64,000 nucleotides of DNA from Diprion similis (taxonomy: Eukaryota > Arthropoda > Insecta > Hymenoptera > Diprionidae). Shown here in pieces: positions 10,879 through 32,709 of this stretch. The first letter of the stretch is position 1. Every line of letters starts with the position of its first letter. A model generated the notes under the pieces. The model was not told where the DNA came from and searched no databases. It saw only the letters and a program-made list of their open reading frames with translations. The translations under genes were made by a program, and so were the position numbers. Where the stretch lies: positions 8,928,001 to 8,992,000 of the forward strand of contig NC_060112.1 in assembly GCF_021155765.1 (NCBI RefSeq), given 5' to 3'.

Positions 10879-13800
10879 CTGTAGTAGGTTTCAGTTCGGT
10901 TATTTTAGGCAATTTTTGAAGATGCTGAATAAAGCTTTAAAAAGTGATATACCTCACGTTTGTTGCATGAATCTGTAAAAAGTTGTTCATTGTCTTGAAG
11001 CAAATAGTATGCATACGTGAAAATATCGGTGTTTGTTTAATGTTAGTCTGAATACAGTAAGTCAATTTTTTATTTAAATTCAAAAAGAAAAATATGATCT
11101 CACCAAAGGAGTAAATATTCGGGGGGAAAATTGGATTTCGGGTCAAAAGTGATGTTGTGGTATCTTTTGCGACACTGGATTTCGATGACAACGTCAAACT
11201 CCACGAAGAAGGTGATCTGCAAGAATAATATTAAGTGTTAATTAGATTTACGTTAATTTTTACGTCACATACTCGGTGATTTGAATTGCTAACGACTGCA
11301 TGGTCCGTCATCTGCTAAACATTTAATATACAAGCGCTACGATTGGAGACCGGCTGTTTGCCAGGGCGAAAAATCTTCGAAAATTTTGACAGTTGTCAGT
11401 GTTGAGTGCAACTGCCAGCAATTACTGTCAAAAAATTTTCAGCTAACTTTTATGACGGCTAGCCGCCCTAGCAAACAGTCCGTCTTGTGGTATCGACGGA
11501 TAGATTCATAAAAACATCAAACTTATAAGGGAGATACAGTATTGATCTTGGTATTGACTTCCAAATTACCGTCAGCAGCTTTGAAAAATATAAATTTCGA
11601 AGTGCAATTTTATATTGTTGGAGGATGTTTCGATACTCACCCTTGTATAATGTCATCTACTACGATCGTTGGTATCACGACTTTCAAAGATTGTATCGAT
11701 TTCTCATTTAGGACCGTAGATGATTTGAGAGTTGAAGTTTTGCATGTGTGTTCTCGAAAAGCAGGTCTAAGGATGTGCTTTAAATTGACAGTTGCACAAT
11801 TCAAGTAATTTTGCGCAAACAATGTAAACTCTAGGCACAAATGTATCGCTACCAATGACGTCAGCTTATTTCTAGAAATAATAAATAATCCAATTTAACA
11901 TTGTAGTTCTTTATGCACAATCATGGATGGTATATTCAAGCGAAAATTTTCAAGCTTTTACCACTTCTGTTCGCAATGTTTCCATTATTTTAATATTTCG
12001 TTACCTATTACGTTGTTTTTAGAATGCATTTAGATTGGGATACAAATTCTAAGAGAACTAAACGTCATGTCTTAATACGGATACTTGGCAGCGATTTGCT
12101 GCAATGAATTTTGACACAAGATTTTTAAGCTGTTATTGTCTATTAACGTAGTATTACGCTGGATTTACAAACCGGTAGCCTTCAATGTCAAATGTTCCAT
12201 CCTGTACGCTACACAGCGTTGCCCGAATATCGCAAAGATCAATCAAATCTGCGCACGATAGTATGTAAGTATAATCTTTGCCGAGTTTCCGCAAGCCGGC
12301 ATCTATTAAAAGCTCCAAGAGTAAATTTTCACTAATTATGGGCATCGCTTCTCTTTGAAAGATCACGTTAGATATGATTTTGTTGATTTTCGCTGAATTA
12401 GTTGAGATAGCCTGTAAATGGGTTACAGAAAATTCATATTCCAACCTTAGTAAACGCTGTATTGTATGCATATTCTAATAATGCTACTTTGTTCATCACT
12501 GTTCGAAGGAAAAAGGAATAAATTTTTGTTACCGTCTACATACTTGAGGTCTAGCGTAGCCTGATTGGACTTCTTGGAGTAAGGTAAGAAGACAGCCAGC
12601 TACTTGTGTGTATTCAGGACACCCTAAAAAGTATTGGCTACATAATCAGGCCGTGGAATCAGTTCAATTTATTGCAACTATGACACTACAATTTTTTAAA
12701 ACAATTTTTCGATATATCAGTTTATGGATCGAACAGAAATTAAAATATAATATAATTTATTACCTGTAAGGAATTCCCATAAAAAATCAGCAAAATCCAT
12801 GTTTTCTCTGAATTGAATATTGGCCACAATTTTTTCCAATTTTACGTCATCAGAAACGTGCCCATCATTGTCATCATTATTATTTCCATAAGATTCGTTC
12901 CGCTCATTTTCTCCATTTATTAATTTATTTAATTTTCCTCTATTCTCCTCTGAAATCTACATGATTGATTAAAGAATGAATTCATCGTAACAGTGTTATA
13001 AAACAATGCACCGTACGATTATCGCACTCCAGGAGTATGTAGAAAGGATATTATTATAAAACAAGGATAACTTACAGGTGAATTCAATGAAGCAAGTGTG
13101 GGCAGATTTTCATTTTTCTGAGATTGCTCTAAAATGCTTAAATACTGGTCGAGTACTTTTAACTCTTTCCACAAATTCTTCAAACGACTTCCATCCCAGT
13201 AGGGAGTAATCTCCATGACCTGTGATTATGGAATTTATTAACAACGAATAAATGTGTACCAAATAGAATTCACGAGTATGTCAGAGGAAAGTAAAAACGG
13301 TTGATTACCAATGTAGTTGTTGAATCCATGACCGGAGCGTGAAATGACGAAGTATTCCAGTTTACTTCAATGCTCAAATTACCACTGAAACCACCCGGTG
13401 GCAGATCCGATAAATCTGTAAGCCCTGGTCTCCTTCCGCACAATTCGTAGGTACTCTTAGTGGTTATACATACCTATTTCAATAAAATGAAAGCATGAGG
13501 ATGAAACAAGGAAAAAACGAACTTCTTTATTCGTCCGGAACAAGTCATTGCCAAGCTAATGTTTGCTGTATTAAAATGGAGAAACAGATAAAAACTACCG
13601 AGAGTATCTGTTAGTCAATACTCTAACAGAAGAAATAATTACAAAATGTGCTTTCAATGTTAAATTAGTGGTAATTGTTAGACGAGTTTTGAACCTGGTA
13701 GAGCAAATCCGGTTTTGGTACCAATTTTAGTCACATTAGTATACCAGTTGTGGCCATCATTCCATTCGGTTGTAGCCATACTCATTACGTGTAATCTAAG

Positions 13801-16800
13801 ATCATGTCAGTAAATGGTGCAGAGGTACTTTGATGAACGTGAACACTAATTTTCAAACAATCAAGTAGACCGAGCATGACAAACTCCTGTCCAAAACTTG
13901 CTCGAAGTTATCGAGTTGGCCACAAATGGTACAATGAACATAAATGGTTGCACAGTTGATGGCTGAAATTCGAAACCAATTGCATACGATCGATTGTGGT
14001 TTGTGAAAAGCTGAGAGGAGGTGTCTGGTTGGCTGGTTGAACAAGCTCTATCGCTTATACGAGATGATCACCTGATCTCTCGACGTTTCGCAAGTTAGAA
14101 TTAGCTCGCATCAAACACAACAGTTCGTACAAATGCAGGTGAAAATACAAAACAACCCATTGGTTATGGATAAGTGACAAACGACAATATATCGACTCCA
14201 TACCCTCACGGAAGAAACCTTCAACTGGAATGTAAAGTCCTACCATCAACTCATAGTTGATGCTAAGTTTCCATCAGAAAAAAGTTGAGGATAATTGCAT
14301 GCAAATTCATCAAATTTCTCACATCAAATTTATACACACTGGAATAATACTACCTTATGCTTTTGTACTAAAAAGGTGTCGACATATTCTTTGAGTAGTG
14401 CGCCAGGAAGCTTTTCAATGTTTATCAATTTTTGTTCATCCAAAACTTGTATTTGGGTTGTAGTAAACCATCCATCCTCGTAGTAAGAACCCAGCAATAC
14501 CGTTTTATTGGCATCTTTTCCGTCGCATATTGCCAACAGAGGAAATTTCCGGTCTTCGTCAGAAGTATACTCAGAATAGTAATTCAATGCGGCACTGTTC
14601 AAACATAAATGTATAAACTAAAACTTGACACTCCATGATATGAATACTGGGTAATCCATCTAATATAATTTCTATAAACTTTGGGTTAAATAAAATGTTT
14701 ATTTATAGAAACGCGCTCTTCAATATAGACATATCTTCACCAAGAGTACATTGTCTCTATACATAGGTATGTATTATGTGGAATATACAATGTGGATCAC
14801 CAACAACGCTAGACACCAGGGAATTGCAATTTGCAATTACCAAATATGTTAGGAACGTAATTAAATCAAGATCAATTATAGAATACACATTTGTAATTTG
14901 TAATTGTGCTGAAGAGAATCACAAAATACGAAATTTATAATCTTCGATTAAAATCGGATTAATTACAATACACAATTGCAATTTGGAAAATGGAATAAGA
15001 AAATTACGATTTTGCCCAACAATGCAGCTCAACAGACGTGGGAAGATACTAACACAGGTGCCTTCAAGTTATATATAGTGTACAGTAAAAATGACTCAAT
15101 TTTGAAATAAAACAAGGCGGTAAGAGGCAGCCTATACCTTGAAACATTGTAAGAAATCATTTTAAATCTCTGAAATCGCCTGTGTAGGTTTAAAATCCGT
15201 GAATATTCAAGAAAAAATTAAAGTAGGTCTTTTTACACCGAGCATGAGCTTGCGATACAAGTCGTAAGAGAATGCGCATGCACGAGCCAAAAACATGAAT
15301 ATATAACAAATACGCGAGGGGTGAAAAGATTTTCGATAAGGGAATGTGCACACGTGGAGTACAAATTTGAGCACTTTCAAGTACGAGGATATGCTAGTTC
15401 TTTTTTTTTTGTACTGTCTCAGAAACGGCTGTTTAAGATAGGTACGGAACGCAGGCACGAAAAAACGCGTGAAATATGCTTTCGTTACATAAAAGATATT
15501 GTTGAATCTATAGTTTGAACGCATATAAAATTACATGGAGTCTCTAATTACTGTGGAATCAATGCCTCTCCGGGGTCTATTTTTTACGCGATAAATATAC
15601 TGTGTATCCTTTACAGTCCGCTTTCTAAGAAGAAAAGTTATATGTGATCGTAACTGATTTCTTCTGGGGGACAAATTTCAATTGCAAACGTTTTCTTATC
15701 TGGGGTCTAAGTACTACGAAGTAAAAGTGCACTGTTACGTACTCTTATCTTCTTCTTTGAACTATCGCTAAAACGATTGCTTCACATATTGAAGGCGGGC
15801 AAAAAAAGACGAAAAAACAATACTGTGTTTTATAAGCAAAATTATTGAGAATTTGAGGGTGTTTATAGGGCTTGAAGTTCATGACTGTTAGCAACGAGGC
15901 ACGAAGCACAGTGAAAAAGGGATCCGCTTAGTCAGTACCTAGGGGTTGTCGGTATTTTTTTTTCTTAATCCCTGTCTTACTGTGTCCAGTCCACGGTCTT
16001 GAAGACACATTGGTAATTCACTAGTCGTCGTTTCTGCAACCTTCCCACATTTCTTACAGTAACAGTATAATTCCAATTTTGTCAATAGAATCAAAAAAAT
16101 TAATTATGTATTTATTAACATAAGGTATTAACCACACGACTTATGTTCGATATTGTTTATTATATTCGTAGTTATGTTGACATACAGCGTTGCATCGTTT
16201 CTGACATATTTCACGAAGAGCCAGTGTGATAGCGGTTACAAAAAAACAGTGGAAGCAGTAAGTTTTATGGCATCTCAAACACCTCACAAATAGTATCAAG
16301 TTTTTGTAGGCATAGGAATTTTTAAGTACGTTGATGCGGAAGTAAGTATTTTTGACGTAAATGAAAATTCTTCTTGCGCTTCTTCACTGTCAATGTATTT
16401 GATACGATTCTACCAAATGCTGACAGTGAAATACAATTTCCAGTGATTACCTGTGGACCCTTGCCCTGTTGTTCTACCTTCTCACCAAGCTAGTCCTAAA
16501 TCTTTTGTATGTGAGCAGTTACTCTTCTCAGTTCAAAGTATGCACAAACGAATCCCATTCAAATGTCACTTACATTTTGATCTCTCAAGCTTGATCAAAA
16601 CCTCCGAAAGCTTGCGAATCCTAAACTCTGCGAACAAGTTCTGATACATGGAGCAAATGAAACCTGGTGAGGCAATGGTGTACTTGAGACTTATATTGAA
16701 ATTAGTAATATTCGTTCATTATCAAAATCCCATGATAGTGACAATTTGAGTTTTTAAATATCTAACTCGATCCACAAAGCTTTCAGGTACACAAATTCGT

Positions 16801-17998
16801 TCCACTATTCCTCCATTTGCTAGTGTAAATTGATGCAAATAAATTTGAATTTAAGTAACCTTGCTTCTAACGTGGATAATGGTGAATGAAATTCTGCTTC
16901 TTTTCTCCAATTTTTGCAGTCATAGACAGTTTCGTCAAGTTTTGGATAGCCCAGCTCATATTCCAGCGGTGATCCAGTGACGTCTAAGTCTATCGGATCA
17001 AAATGGTAAGACGTGATGAGACATTCTTTGGCAAAAATTGAGGTTCAAATCATGAATAAGAAACCTTGCTTACCGCTCAACTCTGATCCATCGGAATCAG
17101 TTGTTCTCTCTTGGAAGGTTTTTGAAGGAGTTAGCTTGAATAAAGTTGTGGAAACGAGATTAGAGATTAGTTGTCAACATATTGTAATATTTTAGCTTTG
17201 ATGAATGCTTTCAGGTATTTTTAAATTAAGCTTTCAATTGAACTTTACACACTAAGCTTTTTGTGTAACTAAATTATCATATCACCTGGAGACAGTCCTA
17301 TTAAAAAAAAATTCTTTCAAGTGGATTCTTAGGAGTTTAGGTTGAAATTTTTCAACATCAAGGAAAGACTGATTTCAAAAATACGATTTTATTACTCTGC
17401 TCTATTATATTATCGAGTACTGGCTTTAATTTCATTATAAAAATCATGGCCTACCAGAAATTAATTTCAATCCCTCTTGTTGTTGAGATCGCACTCATTT
17501 GCTCGAATTGGCTGTATTTGTTATATTTGTAAATAACACTTCTAGTAACATGACTATCGGATACTTTACTAAATATCCAGTAGCATTAAAAATAGAAACA
17601 ACTACACATATTCTGATTTGAGCATTGACTCTTCTGTTAGCATCACTTAATAGCAATTAATGATTTCTGTTTCGATTGAGGGTAAAGTTCGTAACGTTGA
17701 TACGACAAATAGTGAGCATAAAAATCAGTAGCCTCAATTATTGAATTTTGAACGGATGTAAGTAGTTCCCTGCAATTAATATTTGAAATTCTATTTTCTA
17801 AGTTTGAATTATGTAAGTGTTTATTGACATTTAAATTGTAGAAGTATTTTTTATTACCTCTCTGTGCAACAATAACGTCTTTTTCGACTTTAATGACAAT
17901 AAGTCTAAGAGGTTATCGTATAAGAACTTGTCAGTCTCGCTAACTACTATAGTTTCATCTGGAAGGATGACACCTCTCACTCCACAAACACTAGACAT
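10832..17998 (-). CDS. zwilch: Zwilch kinetochore protein (RZZ complex subunit), complete, 13 coding exons
   Basis: Zwilch joins Rod and Zw10 in the RZZ complex, which brings dynein and Mad1-Mad2 to unattached kinetochores for the spindle checkpoint. Coding exons, from the 5' end: 17998-17858, 17134-17074, 17025-16860, 14594-14354, 13473-13309, 13219-13076, 12956-12764, 12623-12544, 12474-12169, 12098-12085, 11871-11641, 11216-11104, 10878-10832. All have AG/GT borders and matching phases, giving 633 aa; the human and fly proteins are about 590 and 640 aa as I recall. Family-like blocks are DVTGSPL (exon 3), FPLLAICDGKD (exon 4), STTTLVMEI and LWKELKVL (exons 5-6), MDFADFLWEFL (exon 7) and LLIDAGLRKLGKDY (exon 9). 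Start is ATG 17998 with AAA before it. Intron 3 is about 2.3 kb. Exons 1-9 and 11 are firm, exon 12 likely; the 14-nt exon 10 and last exon 13 are less certain. Confidence 0.9.
11348..11484. mobile_element. Small foldback/MITE-like element in a zwilch intron
   Basis: CTGTTTGCCAGGGC at 11354-11367 pairs with GCCCTAGCAAACAG at 11465-11478 with one mismatch. Inner arms AAAATTTTGACAG and CTGTCAAAAAATTTT also pair. It sits between zwilch coding exons 11 and 12. The structure fits a miniature inverted-repeat element of about 140 bp; no target-site duplication was found by eye. Confidence 0.55.
12085..12098 (-). CDS. zwilch: Proposed 14-nt microexon of zwilch (exon 10)
   Basis: Exon 9 ends cleanly at the donor TTT|GTAAAT (12169) in phase 0, while exon 11 (acceptor TATTTCTAG) is open only if entered in phase 2. 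A 14-nt exon with acceptor ATTGCAG and donor GTATCC lies between them and supplies exactly that phase shift, adding QIAA plus two bases. The joined run YRF-QIAAK resembles a YRVQK segment I recall at this place in vertebrate Zwilch. Confidence 0.55.
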
Positions 17999-18621
17999 TT
18001 TCCAAGTTTCCAAAGTGACAGGTACTCAATGCCCATGTAGCCCAAACAGCCCAACTGATTCGGTAAATTTGAATTATTGCCGTTGGCTGAATATCCATAA
18101 AGATGGTAACCCCTGAGTGAATTTTTCGGACTCCTGAAGTGGCGGGTGGGCCTAAATGTGCCCTGTAATATCTGCCATAAATTGTCCAGTTTTATTAGGA
18201 AACGCTTTGGCTTCTTTCTGGTACTGCTGAGTTCACGACTTTCATGAACAGCTCTGCCTCCGTCCTAGGAAATTTTCAGAGCTGCTAGCTAGTTTCGGAA
18301 CGCGCCCTGAGTATGATTTCGGAACACAGCTCGAACCTAGCGATCGTTCTTATTCTCAAACATTTAAGCTTCATGGAATACCACACCAAGTGTATGAATG
18401 CCATTTCGTTACTATAACCTACGTATATGACGAAATAATGTTTATAAGCATACAAACTTGACATCTTTCTGTTTCGTGTAACCTTCAAATTATTTACACT
18501 CGTAGAATTATGTGATTAAGAAATTGCTACCTGTCATGTTAACTTAATTTATTATCAATGTTTATTTTTAAATTGTAATATACCAGTTATTTAAATCGTA
18601 AAGTGCAGTTAATTGTGGAAA
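17999..18621. promoter_or_regulatory. Divergent promoter interval between zwilch and CenG1A
   Basis: The zwilch ATG (17998, minus) and the CenG1A ATG (18622, plus) are head to head, 623 bp apart, so both 5' UTRs and core promoters must fit here or in an unseen upstream noncoding exon. I see no clear TATA box at a sensible place. An in-frame TAA at 18610-18612 lies just upstream of the CenG1A start. Confidence 0.55.
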
Positions 18622-28302
<9,681 letters not shown>

Positions 28303-30611
28303 ACATTCTAACACCTCACTCAAAATTATGAATATCACGTTTTATGACACGGTTATTATGTACTTATTGTACACTACAAAATGCTTTAACGGGTTTTGTG
28401 TATAAGTAAAAAAATTAATTAGTAACATTCTACAGTTAATTAATAGATATAAATATATATACAAAGTATATTTGTAGATATAAATGAGGTAATCCATGCC
28501 AATGCGACAAACTCTAGTACGTCGTGATTTCCGATATTGGATTTTCTATCATAACATAGTACTGATGGAGATTAAAAATGCACTAGTAAATTATTTGGAA
28601 TTTTTGTCTCGCTCTTAGGTAAAATAAGAATGTTCAAATTCCGTACATTTTCGATTTTTGAATAATTTTAGATTGATTTCATTCCAAAAACTGATTATTA
28701 TGTTATTTCTAACTATGACTCGTAATTTTTATCTCAAATTTTTCACATTCGATTGAAAGCAGTGAAGTGAGAAAAAAACTATTTTTTGATATTAAATTGA
28801 ATTTCTCGTATCTTTGGGCACAATTCCTTTTTAAAAACAAATTGTAAAAAATCAATAGAGCACGATGAAGATTCAAAAGTCTCGTTCATTGTCCAATATC
28901 TATTCGTTTATGCCGAGGAATAAGGATAATTGAATTATTGGTTGCGATAAAAGAGCACCGTTACAAGTTGATGAAGAACAAGTTTGTGAAATTATTATCA
29001 ATTAATAAAAAATGCTCGCTGCCTATTACTGCATGATTACAGCCCATTTTGCAGGTCCAGCACATCCCTCACGCTACGAAATTTTTCTCGTTTAATGCTC
29101 CTATCAAAACCATTAATTCCATTATACCTAAGGGTTAGCTGATTTCACGATACAAGCCTTGGTACTTGCTAATACTACTATTCTAGAATTATTATCAAGA
29201 TACGGCATTAAGTACAACCACTGTCAAGTCGGGAGTATTTACGGACCGTTATTATTGTGGAATTGATTTCCGCGATGCTTGAAGAATGCATGTTCAAAAC
29301 ATCTCTGTTTTTTAGCAGTTGGAGAAAGAGAAGAGATAGAGCAATGTACTGCCTAGAATAATCGTCAATATAACGAGGTAAACGTGATTTTGGACGTTGA
29401 AAATCAGAAACCTCGATTAAGTTGATTGTTTGATATGGACTTATTAAAAATACTACATTCCATATTTTAAATAATTTAGTCACTAAACATGACTCCCTCG
29501 CTTTTGCTTTGGCATCTATAACCTACACACGTGGTACGACATATATTTTATAATTTGTATAAAATTGCAAGAGTACAGTAGCACTTATTTTGAACTGATT
29601 TCAATACATGAATTCTACTCAAACGAAGATATAGATCATGGAAGTGTTTTATGTAATATTTTTAGTAATGATTAGATCAAATGACTCCCTTTCTATATTA
29701 CAATGTGAGGATAGGATTCATCTGATCCCATACTGTAAAATTGCTCGCCTGCAAATTCTTACCAGCATCGAATTTATATTTTCGACTTTCAGTCATTACA
29801 CACCCAATGAATTTCACACTCTATGATTAGTCGCGGACTAAGTCTGATTGGATGAAGGACCACGATAGTTATATGAAGGACTAAAGTACTTTACCTCATC
29901 CAACTTTTCATTGCTTCAATTGAATAAACTACTAAGACTTTGCCCATCACGATTGATATTGTAGATTGAGTAGAAGTGATGGAAGAAAATTGCACTTGCT
30001 TATTTAAAAAAACAAGTAGCATTCATGAAATGAGTTTTCTTGCCAATTTATGCATCATAAACTGCACCAGGTAGTTAAGCTAGTTCAGAAAAAGAGAATA
30101 TCATCACGTGAATCGAAGAGTACTGTGAATAAGCTGCTAGCGGGCTCCTGCGTCGACAAGTCCTGCAAACCTATATCGTACTGTGCATGTGGAAATGCAG
30201 ATAATTTGAAATGCTACGAACCGTGTCAGAGTTATCATGTTTTAAAATATTCTCCGGTGAATTCAGCGGTAACGAGTCATTTGTAGCAGTGTGGTACAAG
30301 GTAATGAATATTATTGTCTAGATGACGGTACTTACAAGTTCATCTAGATAAAATGAATGATAGATTAATTCCCATGCATTTGTCTCAGAGATCAAGCAAA
30401 ATTTAGTTCTAGTAACAAAATATTTTTTTCGTCCCTCACAAAAATAATTATTAGGCTCAATCCTTTTTTTCATTGTCATAGATTGCGAAGATTTCTTTGA
30501 GAAAATGACGTCAGATAAATGCTTCCAGGGACGTAAAGGAACTTCCGAGTCATATCTCGAGGTCTGAAGAATGCGCTGAAATTTGATTTGACCAAAAATG
30601 TTACTTATAAC
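28303..30611. other. 3' flank of CenG1A and intergenic DNA
   Basis: The start of this stretch must hold the CenG1A 3' UTR. I found no clear AATAAA signal in the first 200 bp, only AT-rich variants such as ATATAAATATATA near 28450. The rest is AT-rich with no recognisable exon. A six-cysteine open frame at 30050-30286 is discussed as a finding. Confidence 0.5.
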
Positions 30612-31188
30612 CAGCGTTGCCAACATATACCATAATTATGGAATCGTACCATATATTGATCTTCTATACCGTGTACTATAATACATGTACCGTAATTTGG
30701 CCATTTCACAATTTATCCCATAATTTGTACCATATTGGCGGATTGGGAAATTTTTTTCAGAATTCTTTTTTATTGATTAGACTTGATGTATCACATATCA
30801 CTGCAAGCTACATACGATACATCTTTTTTCATTTTTTTCTTCTACAAAGAGATGCTATGATGCACATTTTTTTAAGTGAAACGTCGTATGGGACATTATA
30901 CAGCAAAAAGAAGACTGCGAGCGAATCGGCAGATGTGACGTCATCACATTGCATTCTACTAACGCAAACGTGAAACCATTTATTTTATTTGTAATTTAAA
31001 TAAAGATGGGTTCAAAGACAAAAAATTATGAATAACCCCCACTGATTAACTTTCTCCCCTTTCCCAGCATGACTTGTACCATACAAAAAAACATGATTTC
31101 ACGGCACCGTACACCGTACGTACAATAAATATACCATAATTTTACGGCCCTGATTGCATAATACGATCGAAAGATGCTGGTAACACTG
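30612..31188. mobile_element. Candidate short DNA transposon with CAGYGTTRCCA ends
   Basis: The left end CAGCGTTGCCAACAT (30612-30626) and the reverse complement of the right end, CAGTGTTACCAGCAT (31174-31188), agree at 12 of 15 bases. Inside, both ends carry repeated ACCATAAT/ACCGTA-like words. The ends recall hAT-type termini, but the flanking 8-mers (CTTATAAC and CAAGACCC) do not match, so the call is weak. Confidence 0.35.
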
Positions 31189-31439
31189 CAAGACCCAGCG
31201 TACAGCCAACGAGACGTCGTCTACGACTGATGGAAACGGAGAGAGAATCTGGAAAAGAAATCAAAGGAATACGCACAATACGTATCTTGTGCTTAGAGCA
31301 GTCTGTATGTTCAAAGATCTTGTGTCGCGTTCTTGATTTAGCAATGATTTAAATTTTGTGCAAGCTAAGAATATATGGATCGAATGATAACAGGAACCGT
31401 AAAAATGTCTTCCATAATTTTCTACTCGGGAACACTTTC

Positions 31440-31610
31440 CCGCAAGCTCTGTATGGTGAAAATTATAACGACTTTGAAAGATGCTGCAAACAATTCGTTC
31501 GTGCAACATTCGGAATTAATTTGGCGAGAGAAATCGATTGGGCGAAGTCAGAATACGCTGCGGCCAACGGTAAAGAGTTACGGCCAAAACACAAAATTAT
31601 CACAGGGTTT
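31440..31610. repeat. Isolated, strongly diverged satellite fragment
   Basis: This matches the satellite unit from the GAAAATTTCGACGACTTTG segment through GCGAGAGAAATCGATTG to the GTTACAGCC segment (here GAGTTACGGCC), in the same orientation but with many substitutions. It lies about 0.5 kb left of the continuous array. The open frames around it (for example 31356-31688) are by-products of the repeat. Confidence 0.75.
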
Positions 31611-32084
31611 TCTAACAGGTGGAAATGGCAATTTACAAATTTAGAGCTACTAAGTTTCAGCTGTTTAATTGTTATGCCTTGCATCTAGTACAAGTGTCCA
31701 AGTATTTGTTTGCAGTAATTGAAAAAGTTTGAAGATAGAATGACAGTAAAGAACGAAGAGAAATGAGAAAATGTTATTTGATAGTACTGTGTAAAAGATC
31801 TAGATTTTATCTGAGTAAATAAAAGTGCAAGGTAATTTGTCTCAAACGAGATATCACAAATATTATATGAGTCAGTTATTATCAAAATTTTGAAATATAG
31901 CTTGAGTTTCGGCCTAGTGAACGTGCAACGTACCTCTGCAGGATACGATGAATGAAGAATAATATTGTATTGTCTCTATTTCATGTTATACTTGAATATT
32001 AATTAAACGTCAATTCTCATCGTATGTGATTGTATTTCCCCAACTTATGAGTGACTGTTCTGGATCTCTTTTCGCACTATTAGC

Positions 32085-32709
32085 GTTCCATTCGGTAAGG
32101 ATAAGGGCATACGCTCTTTTCGGTATGTTTTCTGAGTTCCTGGGCCACCGATTGATTGGAAGGGAATCATACAACTCAAATTCTACGTCAGAAGCATTTT
32201 TGCTGAAAAATGCCAAGGCTAACCCCTTTGGATTTTGAGTTGAATGTTTGCCGAATTGAAAATGCTGCGATCCATTCTTTTATGCACTATTCCTGCGTAA
32301 TTTTGTAGCAGAGATTGATAGGACGCAGTCCCGATACGCTGCAAGCAACGAGTCAAGAAATACAGCCAAAAAACGAGAGACGTATTTTCTCAATTTTTCT
32401 GCTGCTGCTCTTTGCGTCGTAATTTTTCTGCTGTTAGTCCTACGCTTTTTTTCTTGTGCTTTCTGAGTTCCTGGGCGTCCAATTATTGTAGATAGGGTCA
32501 TAGTAATCAATTGCTAAACGAAAAATTTTCGGCTCCGAAAATGACCAAGAAGGCAAGGCTAACCCCTTTGGATTTTTGGCGAAAATTTCGACGACTTTGA
32601 AAAGTGCTGCAATGAATTCTTCGGGGCACTATTCCGACGTAATTTTGCGAGAAAAAACGATTGAGCGCAGTCCCAATACGCTGCGAGCAACAGATCAAAA
32701 GTTACAGCC
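32085..32709. repeat. Left edge of satellite array: diverged long-form monomers
   Basis: Array homology becomes continuous near 32085. Two units here carry the long-form segment ACGAGAGACGTATTTTCTCA, and the conserved word before it occurs at 32359 and 32701, 342 bp apart. Many private substitutions and small indels are seen (for example GGATTTTGAGTTGAATG where core units have GGATTTTTTGCGAAAAT). Confidence 0.85.

Noticed and set aside
12154..12168. End of zwilch at the in-frame stop just after exon 9
   Set aside because: It would remove the C-terminal fifth of the protein, while well-spliced downstream exons with matching phases continue the gene to a length typical of Zwilch.
15207..15524. 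105-codon minus-strand open frame in zwilch intron 3
   Set aside because: It is rich in Phe, Arg, Lys and Tyr with no domain I know, and another frame overlaps it on the plus strand. No splice connection to zwilch was found.
17928..18116. Plus-strand open frame overlapping the zwilch start
   Set aside because: It is the antisense shadow of zwilch exon 1 and has no independent support.
31356..31688. 110-codon plus-strand open frame
   Set aside because: Its central part is a diverged satellite unit, so the frame reflects the repeat and not a gene.
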